A stretch of 25,855 bases of DNA, taken from NCBI GenBank assembly GCA_003523055.1, contig DPHC01000002.1:188624-214478 (forward strand). Direction: 5' to 3'. Made by a program: the position numbers and the translations under genes. Of this stretch, positions 8,034-15,195 are shown piece after piece. Every line of letters begins with the position of its first letter. Position 1 is the stretch's first letter. Origin of the DNA: Dehalococcoidia bacterium (lineage in GTDB: Bacteria > Chloroflexota > Dehalococcoidia > Lucifugimonadales > UBA3495). Under the pieces are notes generated by a model. That model searched no databases, was not told the origin of the DNA, and saw nothing but the letters and a program-made list of their open reading frames with translations.

Positions 8034-8809
8034 GTATTGGTAGGCATATTACCGGTTGGGCTACTCGCTATTGCAGAAGTTCTCATATCGATACGCCCTG
8101 CTAGGTATGCTGAACGCCCGGCCTCAACACCTTGCTTGAAAGCACTAGCCATTAGGGCGGGGTTTTCAGCTTGAGCTATGGCAGTATTCACTAGTACGGC
8201 GTCAGCTCCCATTTCTAGTGCTTTAGCCGCATCAGAAGGCACAGCCAAGCCAGCATCAACCACAACTGGCACTTTTGCCTGTTCTATTATTATTTTTACT
8301 TCTTCTGAAGTATGAATACCTTGCCCAGAACCAATCGCTGATCCCAATGGCATAACAGCAGCGCATCCAGCATCCTCTAAGCGCTTCGCCAAAACTGGAT
8401 CGGCATGTATGTAAGGCAATACTATAAAGCCTTCAGATATCAAAATTTTAGCTGCTTCATATGTTCTGATCGGGTCAGGGAATAAGTACTGTGCATCTGC
8501 AATGACTTCAAGTTTAACAAACTGAGTTTTAGTAATTTCTCTACCCAGTTTAGCAACATATACAGCTTCTTCCACAGTTGAACATCCCGCTGTATTCGGA
8601 AGTACATTGTAAATTTTCCAGTCGATATGATCTAAAATGGTTTTTTCGTTAGGATTATTTAAATCAAGTCTTCTAATCGCTAACGTTACCATGTTCGTGC
8701 CGGACGCCTCTAGTGCTTTAATCATGTCATCATTTGTTCTGTATCGTCCAGTTCCTACTATTAGTCTGGAATTAAACTTTTTGTCGCCGATAATCAGGCT
8801 GTCATCCAT
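8030..8809 (-). CDS. thiG: Thiazole synthase ThiG
   Basis: Forms the thiazole phosphate of thiamine from 1-deoxy-D-xylulose 5-phosphate, dehydroglycine and the sulfur on ThiS. The protein is a TIM barrel of 259 residues from this start. Conserved features are FNSRLIVGTGRY near the N-terminus, LPNTAGC (70-76), the Schiff-base lysine K99 in FVKLEVI, PLGSAIGSGQG, and VDAGLAVPSDA near the C-terminus. The ATG at 8809 has GGAG six bases upstream and gives the normal family length. The frame stays open to a TTG at 8863, but that would add 18 residues without a ribosome binding site. First gene of the thi operon; no thiamine riboswitch is recognisable upstream. Confidence 0.95.
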   Translation of the reverse strand: MDDSLIIGDKKFNSRLIVGTGRYRTNDDMIKALEASGTNMVTLAIRRLDLNNPNEKTILDHIDWKIYNVLPNTAGCSTVEEAVYVAKLGREITKTQFVKLEVIADAQYLFPDPIRTYEAAKILISEGFIVLPYIHADPVLAKRLEDAGCAAVMPLGSAIGSGQGIHTSEEVKIIIEQAKVPVVVDAGLAVPSDAAKALEMGADAVLVNTAIAQAENPALMASAFKQGVEAGRSAYLAGRIDMRTSAIASSPTGNMPTNT

Positions 8810-8815
8810 GTTAAG

Positions 8816-8819
8816 CTCC
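8816..8819 (-). promoter_or_regulatory. Ribosome binding site that fixes the thiG start
   Basis: GGAG on the minus strand, six bases before the ATG at 8807-8809. It favours this ATG over the upstream TTG at 8861-8863. Confidence 0.7.
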
Positions 8820-8884
8820 AATGTTAAGACATCGAGGGGTTTTAGATATTCGCTTATAGTCAAATACCCAATGAATATTAAACG

Positions 8885-8913
8885 AATTTATCATGTGTAG
8901 TTAGTGAAGTCAA
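8885..8913 (-). promoter_or_regulatory. Promoter of the thi operon
   Basis: On the minus strand TTGACT (8908-8913) and TAAATT (8885-8890) are 17 bases apart. The -35 matches at five positions, the -10 at four. The leader would be about 70 bases. It lies between the end of the CoA-transferase B gene and thiG, where an independent promoter for the thi genes would be expected. Confidence 0.45.
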
Positions 8914-8932
8914 CGAAATAACGTTAGCTAGG

Positions 8933-9601
8933 CTATAGCTCATATTCTTTAAGATCAGAAGATATGATTAAATCTGCTCCTGTGATTTTTTGCACATCCT
9001 CAGGTCTCCATCCTGGTGCCACTTCTTCAAGAATTAATCCTGCTTTTGTAGGTCTCATCACGGCTACATCAGTGACAATTAATGTCACACATTCTTTCCC
9101 AGTCAGAGGGTTAGAACACTCTGATACTATTTTGAAACCACCGTTTCTACTAGTGTGTTCCATCGCAACTATCACTGAGCCAGCACCAGCTGCCAGATCC
9201 ATCGCGCCTCCTATATTACCTACTCCTCGTTCAGGTAACATCCAATTAGCTAGGTCTCCTTTTTCAGAAACTTGATGGGCTCCAAGAACAGTAACATCTA
9301 CATGTCCTCCTCTAATCATAGCAAATCCTTCTACTGAACTAAAAAATGCCATTCCTGGTACTTTTTGCAAGAATTGCCCTCCTGCGTTGATCAGATCAAT
9401 GTCGAATTCGCTTTCATTCTCTGCCAGAGGTCCACAATTCAATACGCCACTTTCGCTATGGTAGAACACAATACTTCCTTCAGGTACGAAACTAGACACT
9501 AATGTCGGAATTCCAATTCCCAAATTAACATATCCTCCATTAGGAAGTTCTTTAGCTACTCGCATCGCTACTACTTCTCTATCTAGTCTCATGTCGTCCA
9601 T
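8933..9601 (-). CDS. CoA-transferase subunit B (family I, canonical)
   Basis: Beta subunit of a family I CoA-transferase, which moves CoA between a thioester donor and a free acid through a glutamyl-CoA intermediate. The 222 residues match single B subunits. Conserved features are VNLGIGIPTLV (25-35), the active-site loop HSESGVL with the catalytic Glu50, RGGHVDVTVLGAHQV, and LPERGVGNIGGAMDLAAGA. The loop is SESG rather than the commoner SENG. AAAGGA precedes the ATG. It follows the B'-A fusion gene after 17 bases, so its natural partner is the A domain of that fusion. Substrate (acetoacetate, 3-oxoadipate, other) cannot be told from sequence. It is the last gene of the three-gene set. Confidence 0.9.
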   Translation of the reverse strand: MDDMRLDREVVAMRVAKELPNGGYVNLGIGIPTLVSSFVPEGSIVFYHSESGVLNCGPLAENESEFDIDLINAGGQFLQKVPGMAFFSSVEGFAMIRGGHVDVTVLGAHQVSEKGDLANWMLPERGVGNIGGAMDLAAGAGSVIVAMEHTSRNGGFKIVSECSNPLTGKECVTLIVTDVAVMRPTKAGLILEEVAPGWRPEDVQKITGADLIISSDLKEYEL

Positions 9602-9618
9602 AATTTTCCTTTGGCAAT

Positions 9619-11004
9619 TTATTCGTAAGGTGAGAAATTTTTCGGGCGAATCACTATTCGATCCACAAACATTCCCGATGTGACAATAGATTCAGGATCC
9701 AATGTGCCAGTCGGAACCACTTCATCAACTTCAACTACTGTAATAGTTGCTGAAGGGGCCATTACAGCATTGAAATTTCTTGAAGTACCCTTGTAAGTAA
9801 CATTACCCAGAGCGTCCGCTTGGTGCCCCCTTATAACACAAAAATCTGCTTTTAAACCCGTTTCTCTAATGTATTCCTTGCCATTTATAATTTTGGAGTC
9901 TTTCCCTTCTGCAATCAAAGTGCCCGCTCCTGTAGGAGTGTAAAAAGATTCTACTCCAGCTCCTCCAGCACGAAGCCGTTCGGCTAATGTTCCTTGTGGA
10001 ACCAATTCTAATTCAACTTCTCCTGCTTTATACGCCAATTCAAATGAGCTTGGATTTGAGGATGAAGGAGATACTGGATAAGACGCTATAGCTTTTTTTA
10101 CTTGTTTGTTGTCTATCAATATACTGTGATCAATAACTAATTTGCCCGGAGGAGTACCAAAATTAACAACTCTCGCGATTCCCGCCGTGTTGCTAATGAT
10201 AGTAAGATTTTTTGCACCTTGATCTCGTAGTGAAACAAGTAAATGATGAGCCATACCTCCGGGACCTGCGAATCCGTCGATCATAACCACCGCTCCATCC
10301 GGCACATCATTTAGGGCTTCTTCTCCCGACTTAAATATTTTGTCAATTACACCCAAAGGACATCTTTTGGGGATTTCCATTGGTATCATATCAGGATCTT
10401 GCTCTATTTCGATTCCAATCTTTATTTGCAGATCTTTTAAGCTTAAATCAGGAATTAATTCAGTAACTTTCAAGCCCTGTGGACTAAATTTAAACACAGC
10501 AATTTCAGTGATAATGGTGCCAGTGCCTGTGAATTTAATTCTGTTATCATCAAGTGTTTGCACAAAGTTCGAGTTGCCTTCATCATCTAACAAATGCATT
10601 ACACAAATAATATCATCAACGAATCTAGTCAAAGACTCGTTGAATCCCAATCCGTGCTCTTTCATAACAAAGGAACCATATGTATCAATCTTATCTGGAC
10701 AGGTTATATATTTTTGAATATGCCTTCCAGTAATAATTTCGGCAATTTCAGAAGAGCCCATTACCACGCTTCCGTTTGTTAATGTTACGTAGTTACCGTT
10801 GGAATCTTCAGTATTGGTCGGTTCATTAGAAATTGTCCATTTTCCCACTAATCCAGATTCTGTTACAAATATTAAAGGCTCATGTTCTAGCACTCTGGTC
10901 GGTATTAAGCTTGGAATACCTTTACCTAAAAATATCACGTCATTAGCCGTAAACGTTGAAAGGGCTTTGTCGATAATTTCTATAGTATTAAACAAATCAA
11001 TCAA
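9619..11004 (-). CDS. CoA-transferase fusion: diverged B' domain joined to a canonical A domain
   Basis: A 461-residue protein with two domains in an unusual order. Residues 1 to about 205 align by eye with a B subunit: LGKGIPSLIP (26-35) matches the LGIGIPTLV strand, and VTESGLVG (47-54) keeps the catalytic glutamate at Glu49, but the GHVDVTVLGAHQV and GGAMDLAAGA segments have drifted strongly (ITGRHIQKYITC, NESLTRFVDD). Residues about 218-461 form a well-conserved A subunit with DGFAGPGGMAHHL (243-255), LAERLRAGGAG (340-350) and GTLDPESIVTSGMFVDRIV near the end. B-A order differs from eukaryotic SCOT, which is A-B. The start is a TTG overlapping the previous stop as TTGA, with no clear ribosome binding site, so it is probably coupled. 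The genes either side supply A' and B, which suggests an ancestral A-B pair was duplicated and the inner two genes fused. Substrate unknown. Confidence 0.85.
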   Translation of the reverse strand: MIDLFNTIEIIDKALSTFTANDVIFLGKGIPSLIPTRVLEHEPLIFVTESGLVGKWTISNEPTNTEDSNGNYVTLTNGSVVMGSSEIAEIITGRHIQKYITCPDKIDTYGSFVMKEHGLGFNESLTRFVDDIICVMHLLDDEGNSNFVQTLDDNRIKFTGTGTIITEIAVFKFSPQGLKVTELIPDLSLKDLQIKIGIEIEQDPDMIPMEIPKRCPLGVIDKIFKSGEEALNDVPDGAVVMIDGFAGPGGMAHHLLVSLRDQGAKNLTIISNTAGIARVVNFGTPPGKLVIDHSILIDNKQVKKAIASYPVSPSSSNPSSFELAYKAGEVELELVPQGTLAERLRAGGAGVESFYTPTGAGTLIAEGKDSKIINGKEYIRETGLKADFCVIRGHQADALGNVTYKGTSRNFNAVMAPSATITVVEVDEVVPTGTLDPESIVTSGMFVDRIVIRPKNFSPYE

Positions 11005-11651
11005 TCCGTTAATTTTTCAGAGGTTAATACAATCCGATTGACAAATATACCTGGGGTTACAATGCATTCAGGGTCCAAAGCCCCTATTTCAACCAAGTCG
11101 TTAGTTTCAACAATTGTAGTATGGGCGGCGATAGCCATGATAGGAGAATAATTTCGATTAGATCCTGAATAAACTGTATTGCCTAAAGTGTCAGTTTTGT
11201 CTGATTTCACCAACGCTACATCCATGTTCAAGCCCAAATATTCTTTGTCTCCAATTGGATCTGAAGAGTAAAAAATTCCTCCTAACCCCGCTCCTTTGAT
11301 ACGTAATTTTTCAGCTAAGTAGGAATGGTCAATAAAATTTACCATTGTGTTTTTAATCATTTTCGTATGTACGTCAAATGCTTCTGAATGTGGGTACGAA
11401 GGTGTTATCAATTCTGAGATTTTATCATCTGATATCATCTGATGTATCATCCTAGAACCAATTGTTTGTTTAATTACAGGTACGTTATAAATGATTCTTA
11501 GGTTAGTTACATTCATTTTTGTAAGTTGGCACATTAAACCAAGTGGTTCTCCTCTACCTTCGTTGCCAGAAATGCCTATAGTGCATCCGTTTACAATGTC
11601 TCTCATTGCTAGCGCACATGATGTATATAGTTTATTGCCTGTCACACACAT
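11001..11651 (-). CDS. Diverged CoA-transferase subunit A (A')
   Basis: A 216-residue relative of the A subunit of family I CoA-transferases. The clearest similarity is in the second half: LAEKLRIKGAGLGGIFYSS (112-130), DTLGNTVYSGSNRNYSPIMA (154-173), and ALDPECIVTPGIFVNRIV (191-208), matching the A domain encoded just downstream. The N-terminal glycine loop is altered to IGISGNEGRGEP (25-36). It is probably the partner of the diverged B' domain in the next gene, with which it overlaps as TTGA. The ATG has GGAGA almost abutting it, too close for a normal ribosome binding site. A TATAAA nine bases before the ATG would give a nearly leaderless message if used. Lies 30 bases after the groEL terminator. 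Confidence 0.78.
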   Translation of the reverse strand: MCVTGNKLYTSCALAMRDIVNGCTIGISGNEGRGEPLGLMCQLTKMNVTNLRIIYNVPVIKQTIGSRMIHQMISDDKISELITPSYPHSEAFDVHTKMIKNTMVNFIDHSYLAEKLRIKGAGLGGIFYSSDPIGDKEYLGLNMDVALVKSDKTDTLGNTVYSGSNRNYSPIMAIAAHTTIVETNDLVEIGALDPECIVTPGIFVNRIVLTSEKLTD

Positions 11652-11681
11652 TCTCCATCATTTATAAAATGGTCTCCAAAT

Positions 11682-11714
11682 AAAAATGCCCCTCAGTAAT
11701 AGAGGGGCATTTTT
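11682..11714 (-). terminator. Intrinsic terminator after groEL
   Basis: A perfect 13-base inverted repeat: left arm 11682-11694 (AAAAATGCCCCTC) and right arm 11702-11714, with a 7-base loop. The GC-rich stem is flanked by A and T runs on both sides, so it could work in either direction; on the minus strand it begins about 15 bases after the groEL stop. Only 30 bases separate it from the A' start. Confidence 0.93.
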
Positions 11715-11729
11715 TGACACTCTTTAGAT

Positions 11730-13349
11730 CTAATAATCCATAGGTGGCATTGCAGGTGCCGCACCCATTGGTTCAGGTATCTCTGTAATCATAGACTCAG
11801 TGGTTAAAACCATTGCGGCTACGCTAGCAGCATTCTGCAATGCATATCTAGTAACTTTACAAGGATCTACGATTCCAGCTTCAAGCATAGGACCGTATTC
11901 TCCAGCATCAGCATCGTATCCATAGTCATCTGAATGCTGTTTAACTTCATTCAATACTACAGCACCTTCTCTACCGGTATTTTCTACTATGACTTTCATA
12001 GGTTGTTCAACACTACGTCTGATAATATCAACTCCAACTTGCTCATCTCGTTCCAAATCAGTGAGGTTATCAAGTGCTCGTTGTGCTCTCACCATAGCTA
12101 CTCCACCACCAGGGACAATGCCTTCTTCAACTGCTGATCTTGTTGCAGATAAAGCATCTTCAACTCGAGCCTTTCTTTCTTTTAGTTCGATTTCAGTAGC
12201 AGCTCCAACTTTTATTACAGCTACGCCTCCGGTGAGTTTTGCCATTCGTTCTTGTAGTTTTTCTCTATCAAATTCTGAAGTAGTATCTTCTATTTGCGCC
12301 TTTATTTGATTTATCCTAGCACTAATAGCGTCCTCTGAGCCATGTCCTTCTACTATAGTAGTTTCATCTTTCGTAGACGAAACGCTTCGAGCAGTGCCAA
12401 AATCTTCTATCTCAGCTGTATCAATTTTGCTACCAGTGTCTTCGCTGATAACTTTACCGCCAGTCAATATAGCAATATCTTCAAGCATAGCTTTTCTTCT
12501 ATCGCCAAATCCAGGAGCTTTCACAGACAAGATGTTCAGAGTGCCTCTTAGTTTGTTTACCACTAAAGTTGCAAGGGCTTCACCGTCTACATCTTCAGCA
12601 ATCACGACTACATTTTTTTTACCGATCTGAATCAATTTTTCTAATGCAGGAACTAGATCAGACACTGCAGAGATTTTCTTGTCAGTGATAATTAATGTTG
12701 CATCTTCTATAACAGCTTCCATTCGATCTGAGTTGGTAACAAAATATGGTGAAATGTACCCTCTGTCTATTTGCATTCCTTCAACATATTCGATTTCATC
12801 CATCATAGATTTTGATTCTTCTACTGTTATAACTCCGTCTTTACCAACTTTTTCCATAGATTCTGCTATTGTTTCTCCTATTGCATCCTCATGGGCTGAC
12901 AAACTAGCTACTTGGGCAATTGTTTCTCTAGTTTCCACTGATACTGCCATCCCCTGTAGTTCAGATACTATAGCAGCAACAGCTTTTTCAATGCCTCTTT
13001 TAATTGCCATAGGGTTGCTACCAGCTGTGACGTTTTTGAATCCTTCTGCGATGATAGCCTGTGCGAGAACTATTGATGTCGTAGTTCCATCACCCGCAGC
13101 ATCGTTTGTTTTAGTAGCGGCTTCTTTTATCAACTGTGCGCCCATATTTTCAAAAGCGTCTGGAAGTTCAATTTCTTTTGCTATAGTGACGCCGTCACTG
13201 CAAACCAATGGTGGTCCAAATTTTTTGTCTAGAACCACGTTTCTACCTTTTGGACCAAGTGTTACTTTAACAGCATCAGCTAATATATCGATACCTGTTC
13301 TAAGTGTCTTTCTAGCTTCTTCTGAATACGCAAGCTTTTTTGCAGGCAT
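11730..13349 (-). CDS. groL: Chaperonin GroEL (Hsp60)
   Basis: Large subunit of the tetradecameric ATP-dependent folding chamber that works with GroES in the cytosol. The 539 residues are collinear with the family: LGPKGRNVVL (31-40), the ATP-site motif GDGTT (86-90), the apical domain in the middle, and the second catalytic aspartate in ARVEDALSATR followed by VEEGIVPGGG. The C-terminal tail is short and ends PMGAAPAMPPMDY instead of the usual GGM repeats. A strong AAGGAGG lies seven bases before the ATG. It is 29 bases after groES and ends at a clear terminator. A housekeeping gene; nothing suggests it is specialised. Confidence 0.98.
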   Translation of the reverse strand: MPAKKLAYSEEARKTLRTGIDILADAVKVTLGPKGRNVVLDKKFGPPLVCSDGVTIAKEIELPDAFENMGAQLIKEAATKTNDAAGDGTTTSIVLAQAIIAEGFKNVTAGSNPMAIKRGIEKAVAAIVSELQGMAVSVETRETIAQVASLSAHEDAIGETIAESMEKVGKDGVITVEESKSMMDEIEYVEGMQIDRGYISPYFVTNSDRMEAVIEDATLIITDKKISAVSDLVPALEKLIQIGKKNVVVIAEDVDGEALATLVVNKLRGTLNILSVKAPGFGDRRKAMLEDIAILTGGKVISEDTGSKIDTAEIEDFGTARSVSSTKDETTIVEGHGSEDAISARINQIKAQIEDTTSEFDREKLQERMAKLTGGVAVIKVGAATEIELKERKARVEDALSATRSAVEEGIVPGGGVAMVRAQRALDNLTDLERDEQVGVDIIRRSVEQPMKVIVENTGREGAVVLNEVKQHSDDYGYDADAGEYGPMLEAGIVDPCKVTRYALQNAASVAAMVLTTESMITEIPEPMGAAPAMPPMDY

Positions 13350-13378
13350 TTAAAGCCCTCCTTATTTTTCTTTATTAT

Positions 13379-13672
13379 TTAAGATATTTTCGCAAGAATA
13401 TCGCTTTCTCGCATGATTAAATATTCATTATCGCCATCTTTATATTCTGTGCCGGCAAATTTTGAATATATGACTTTATCCCCAACTCCCAATTCCATAG
13501 CAACTACGGTGCCGTTTTCTGAAACTCTACCTTTTCCAACAGCTACTATTTCACCTTCTTGAGGTTTTTCTTTTGCAGTATCTGGTAAATAAATACCACC
13601 TGTGGTTTGTTCTTCTTGTTCTCTAGGCTTAACGACAACCCGTTCACCTAATGGAGAAAATTTTATTGCCAA
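13379..13672 (-). CDS. groS: Co-chaperonin GroES (Hsp10)
   Basis: Heptameric lid of the GroEL chamber. The 97 residues are normal length: the N-terminal strand KFSPLGERVVVKP, the mobile loop around EEQTTGGIYLPDTAKEKP, and the C-terminal strand EYLIMRESDILAKI. The start codon is TTG at 13670-13672, placed four bases after an AGGAGGA (13677-13683); no ATG fits the conserved N-terminus. Transcribed with groEL from the promoter at 13748-13776. Confidence 0.97.
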   Translation of the reverse strand: MAIKFSPLGERVVVKPREQEEQTTGGIYLPDTAKEKPQEGEIVAVGKGRVSENGTVVAMELGVGDKVIYSKFAGTEYKDGDNEYLIMRESDILAKIS

Positions 13673-13725
13673 TTCGTCCTCCTATTTATCTATACCGTAC
13701 CTGGACGGAAATTTACACGAATTTT

Positions 13726-13740
13726 GCACTCCTAAAGTGC
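13726..13740 (-). repeat. Short inverted repeat at the groES transcription start
   Basis: GCACT (13726-13730) and AGTGC (13736-13740) with a 5-base spacer, flanked by T and A runs. It lies directly after the predicted start of transcription of groES. The half-sites look like the core of CIRCE, but the spacer is too short for the standard element. Possible repressor operator. Confidence 0.5.
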
Positions 13741-13747
13741 CTAAAAA

Positions 13748-13776
13748 AGTGTAAGGCAGTGCAATAACCTTGTCAA
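13748..13776 (-). promoter_or_regulatory. Promoter of groES-groEL
   Basis: On the minus strand a perfect TTGACA (13771-13776) is followed after exactly 17 bases by TACACT (13748-13753). Transcription would begin near 13741, with a leader of about 70 bases containing the inverted repeat at 13726-13740 and the groES ribosome binding site. The -35 sits in the centre of the palindrome at 13752-13790, so a protein bound there would block RNA polymerase. Confidence 0.75.
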
Positions 13777-13790
13777 GGTTATTTGCCTTA
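13752..13790. repeat. Palindrome over the groES -35
   Basis: AATAACCTTG (13763-13772) and CAAGGTTATT (13774-13783) form a perfect 10-base palindrome around one T. An outer pair, TAAGGCA (13752-13758) and TGCCTTA (13784-13790), extends it, leaving GTGC unpaired on the left. Likely an operator for a heat-shock or growth regulator; the protein is unknown. Confidence 0.7.
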
Positions 13791-13822
13791 GATAATAAGT
13801 CTCACAAGGCATTCTGATTCAT

Positions 13823-13852
13823 TTGATGTTCTTAGTAAAATGGTATTACAAT
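13823..13852 (+). promoter_or_regulatory. Promoter of the crotonase-PHP-ligase operon
   Basis: TTGATG (13823-13828) and TACAAT (13847-13852) are 18 bases apart, matching the consensus at four and five positions. Transcription would begin only a few bases before the ATG at 13863, and there is no clear Shine-Dalgarno there, so the message may be almost leaderless. Confidence 0.45.
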
Positions 13853-13862
13853 TGAAAGCGTC

Positions 13863-14642
13863 ATGAGCAAAGACTATATGCATTACGTAAAAAAAGACCA
13901 CATCAGTGAAATCCTTTTTAATTCTGATTCTCTCGGATCAATCATATCTTCGTCTTTTTGTAACGTGTTATCAGGTATCGTAGATGAAATAAATGAAGAT
14001 CCCCACACTACAGCATGCTTTATCGGAAACAATCCAATGTTTAGTAATGGTCCTTTAGCTGAAACCATACCTCCTAATATTTTAGACAATAGAAACCAAT
14101 TGAATTCTTGGATCAATACCCGTCAAATAACTTCGATTATAAACCGTATAGAAGTACCTGTCATAATAGCTTTAGCTGGGGATATATCCAATCAAACTCT
14201 GGAATTATTTATGGCAGCAGACATTCGGGTTGCAACAATCGATTCTACTTTCCAATTAGATATCAGTGGCGCCCATATACCATGGGATGCCGGTATCCCA
14301 AATTTATTAAAATTAGTAGGGCACTCTGTAGCTAATGATATGTTGTACACTAAAAAAGTTTTAACTGCAAAGCAAGGTCTAGAAGTTCATTTATTGACGA
14401 GAGCTTTTAGCGGACCGGAGTTTGAAACCGGTATATCTTTATTGTTAACGGAGATAGCAAAAGGAGCACCCTTGTCTCATAGATATATAAAAGAATCTTT
14501 AACACGTGGAGCAGGAATGTCATTAACTGAAGGCCTAAGACTAGAATGTGATTTAAATATTTTATTGCAAACCACTGATGATCGTATTGAAGGGTTAGCG
14601 TCATTTTTCGAAAAACGGCTCCCTGAATTTTACGGTAAATAA
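13863..14642 (+). CDS. Crotonase-fold protein with degenerate active site
   Basis: Member of the enoyl-CoA hydratase/isomerase superfamily by length (259 residues) and overall pattern: VPVIIALAGDISNQTLELFMAADIRVA (98-124) aligns with the helix and oxyanion loop of crotonases, and the C-terminus ends in the usual FFEKRLPEFYGK. The second oxyanion loop, normally GGG or GSG, is NQT (110-112). The first glutamate is kept (Glu114), but the second, in the QPE motif, is Asp133 in QLD. The first oxyanion loop, FSNGPLAE, lacks the aspartate of the F-x-x-G-x-D-L motif. It may bind acyl-CoA without the normal hydration chemistry, or be a structural partner of the crotonase two genes downstream. Function is not recognised. 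First gene of a plus-strand operon divergent from groES. Confidence 0.75.
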   Translation: MSKDYMHYVKKDHISEILFNSDSLGSIISSSFCNVLSGIVDEINEDPHTTACFIGNNPMFSNGPLAETIPPNILDNRNQLNSWINTRQITSIINRIEVPVIIALAGDISNQTLELFMAADIRVATIDSTFQLDISGAHIPWDAGIPNLLKLVGHSVANDMLYTKKVLTAKQGLEVHLLTRAFSGPEFETGISLLLTEIAKGAPLSHRYIKESLTRGAGMSLTEGLRLECDLNILLQTTDDRIEGLASFFEKRLPEFYGK

Positions 14643-14651
14643 CGTAGTAAT

Positions 14652-15191
14652 ATGGTTAAATTGGATTTACATACACACATTTGGGAAGCGTTTAATTTTC
14701 AAGAACCTTCATTAAGCATTGCAGAAAAAGTAGTCGGGCAAATTAAAAAAGCAGATATAGATGGTATTGGTATCACTGATCACCACAATCATGAATGGGC
14801 TCGGGCATTGAAAAAAATAATTGACTACAATTTCCCTGGTGAAGTGATCATAATTCCAGGATGGGAAATTGAAGTACGCCCCAAAGCAAGTCCCTTTGAC
14901 GAATATCAAGTAACTGAATTGTTCCTTTCTGAAAATGCAACTTTACGAATTTACTGCCACCCAGGGTACTACACTCCAAATATTATTATTGAAGAAAACA
15001 TTCATGGTATAGAAATTGACAATTACATACATAATTGGCACATTAGGAAGCTTCAAGTAGAGCAAGTAGCAAAAGAACACTCTTTAATCACTGTATCTGT
15101 CAGTGATGCGCACAATTTAGAGAACATCGGCCTTCGCTATAGCGAAGTGGATTTACAACTCTTGCATGAAATCTCATTAAAAAAAGAATAA
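14652..15191 (+). CDS. Small PHP-domain metal-dependent phosphoesterase
   Basis: A 179-residue protein made of one PHP domain, a trinuclear-metal hydrolase fold acting on phosphoesters. The metal ligands are easy to see: His7 and His9 in DLHTH, Asp43 and His44 in ITDHHN, Glu72 in PGWEIEV, His103 in CHPG, and Asp152 and His154 in SDAH. PHP domains occur in histidinol phosphatase, in DNA polymerases and in many small phosphatases. It is nine bases after the degenerate crotonase and four bases before a second crotonase, with no strong ribosome binding site, so it is in a fatty-acid-type operon with no obvious phosphoester substrate. Specific activity unknown. Confidence 0.85.
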   Translation: MVKLDLHTHIWEAFNFQEPSLSIAEKVVGQIKKADIDGIGITDHHNHEWARALKKIIDYNFPGEVIIIPGWEIEVRPKASPFDEYQVTELFLSENATLRIYCHPGYYTPNIIIEENIHGIEIDNYIHNWHIRKLQVEQVAKEHSLITVSVSDAHNLENIGLRYSEVDLQLLHEISLKKE

Positions 15192-15195
15192 TGAC

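Noticed and set aside
8810..8863. Longer thiG starting at TTG 8863
   Set aside because: Adds 18 residues without family match and has no ribosome binding site; the ATG at 8809 has GGAG.
8810..8932. Thiamine (TPP) riboswitch before thiG
   Set aside because: The leader has neither the CTGAGA nor the ACCTGA box and no matching stems.
12679..13353. Long open frame antisense to groEL
   Set aside because: A shadow of the conserved groEL reading frame; no family match, no start signal.
13684..13862. CIRCE element before groES
   Set aside because: GCACT and AGTGC half-sites are present but with a 5-base spacer and without the full TTAGCACTC and GAGTGCTAA arms at 9 bases.
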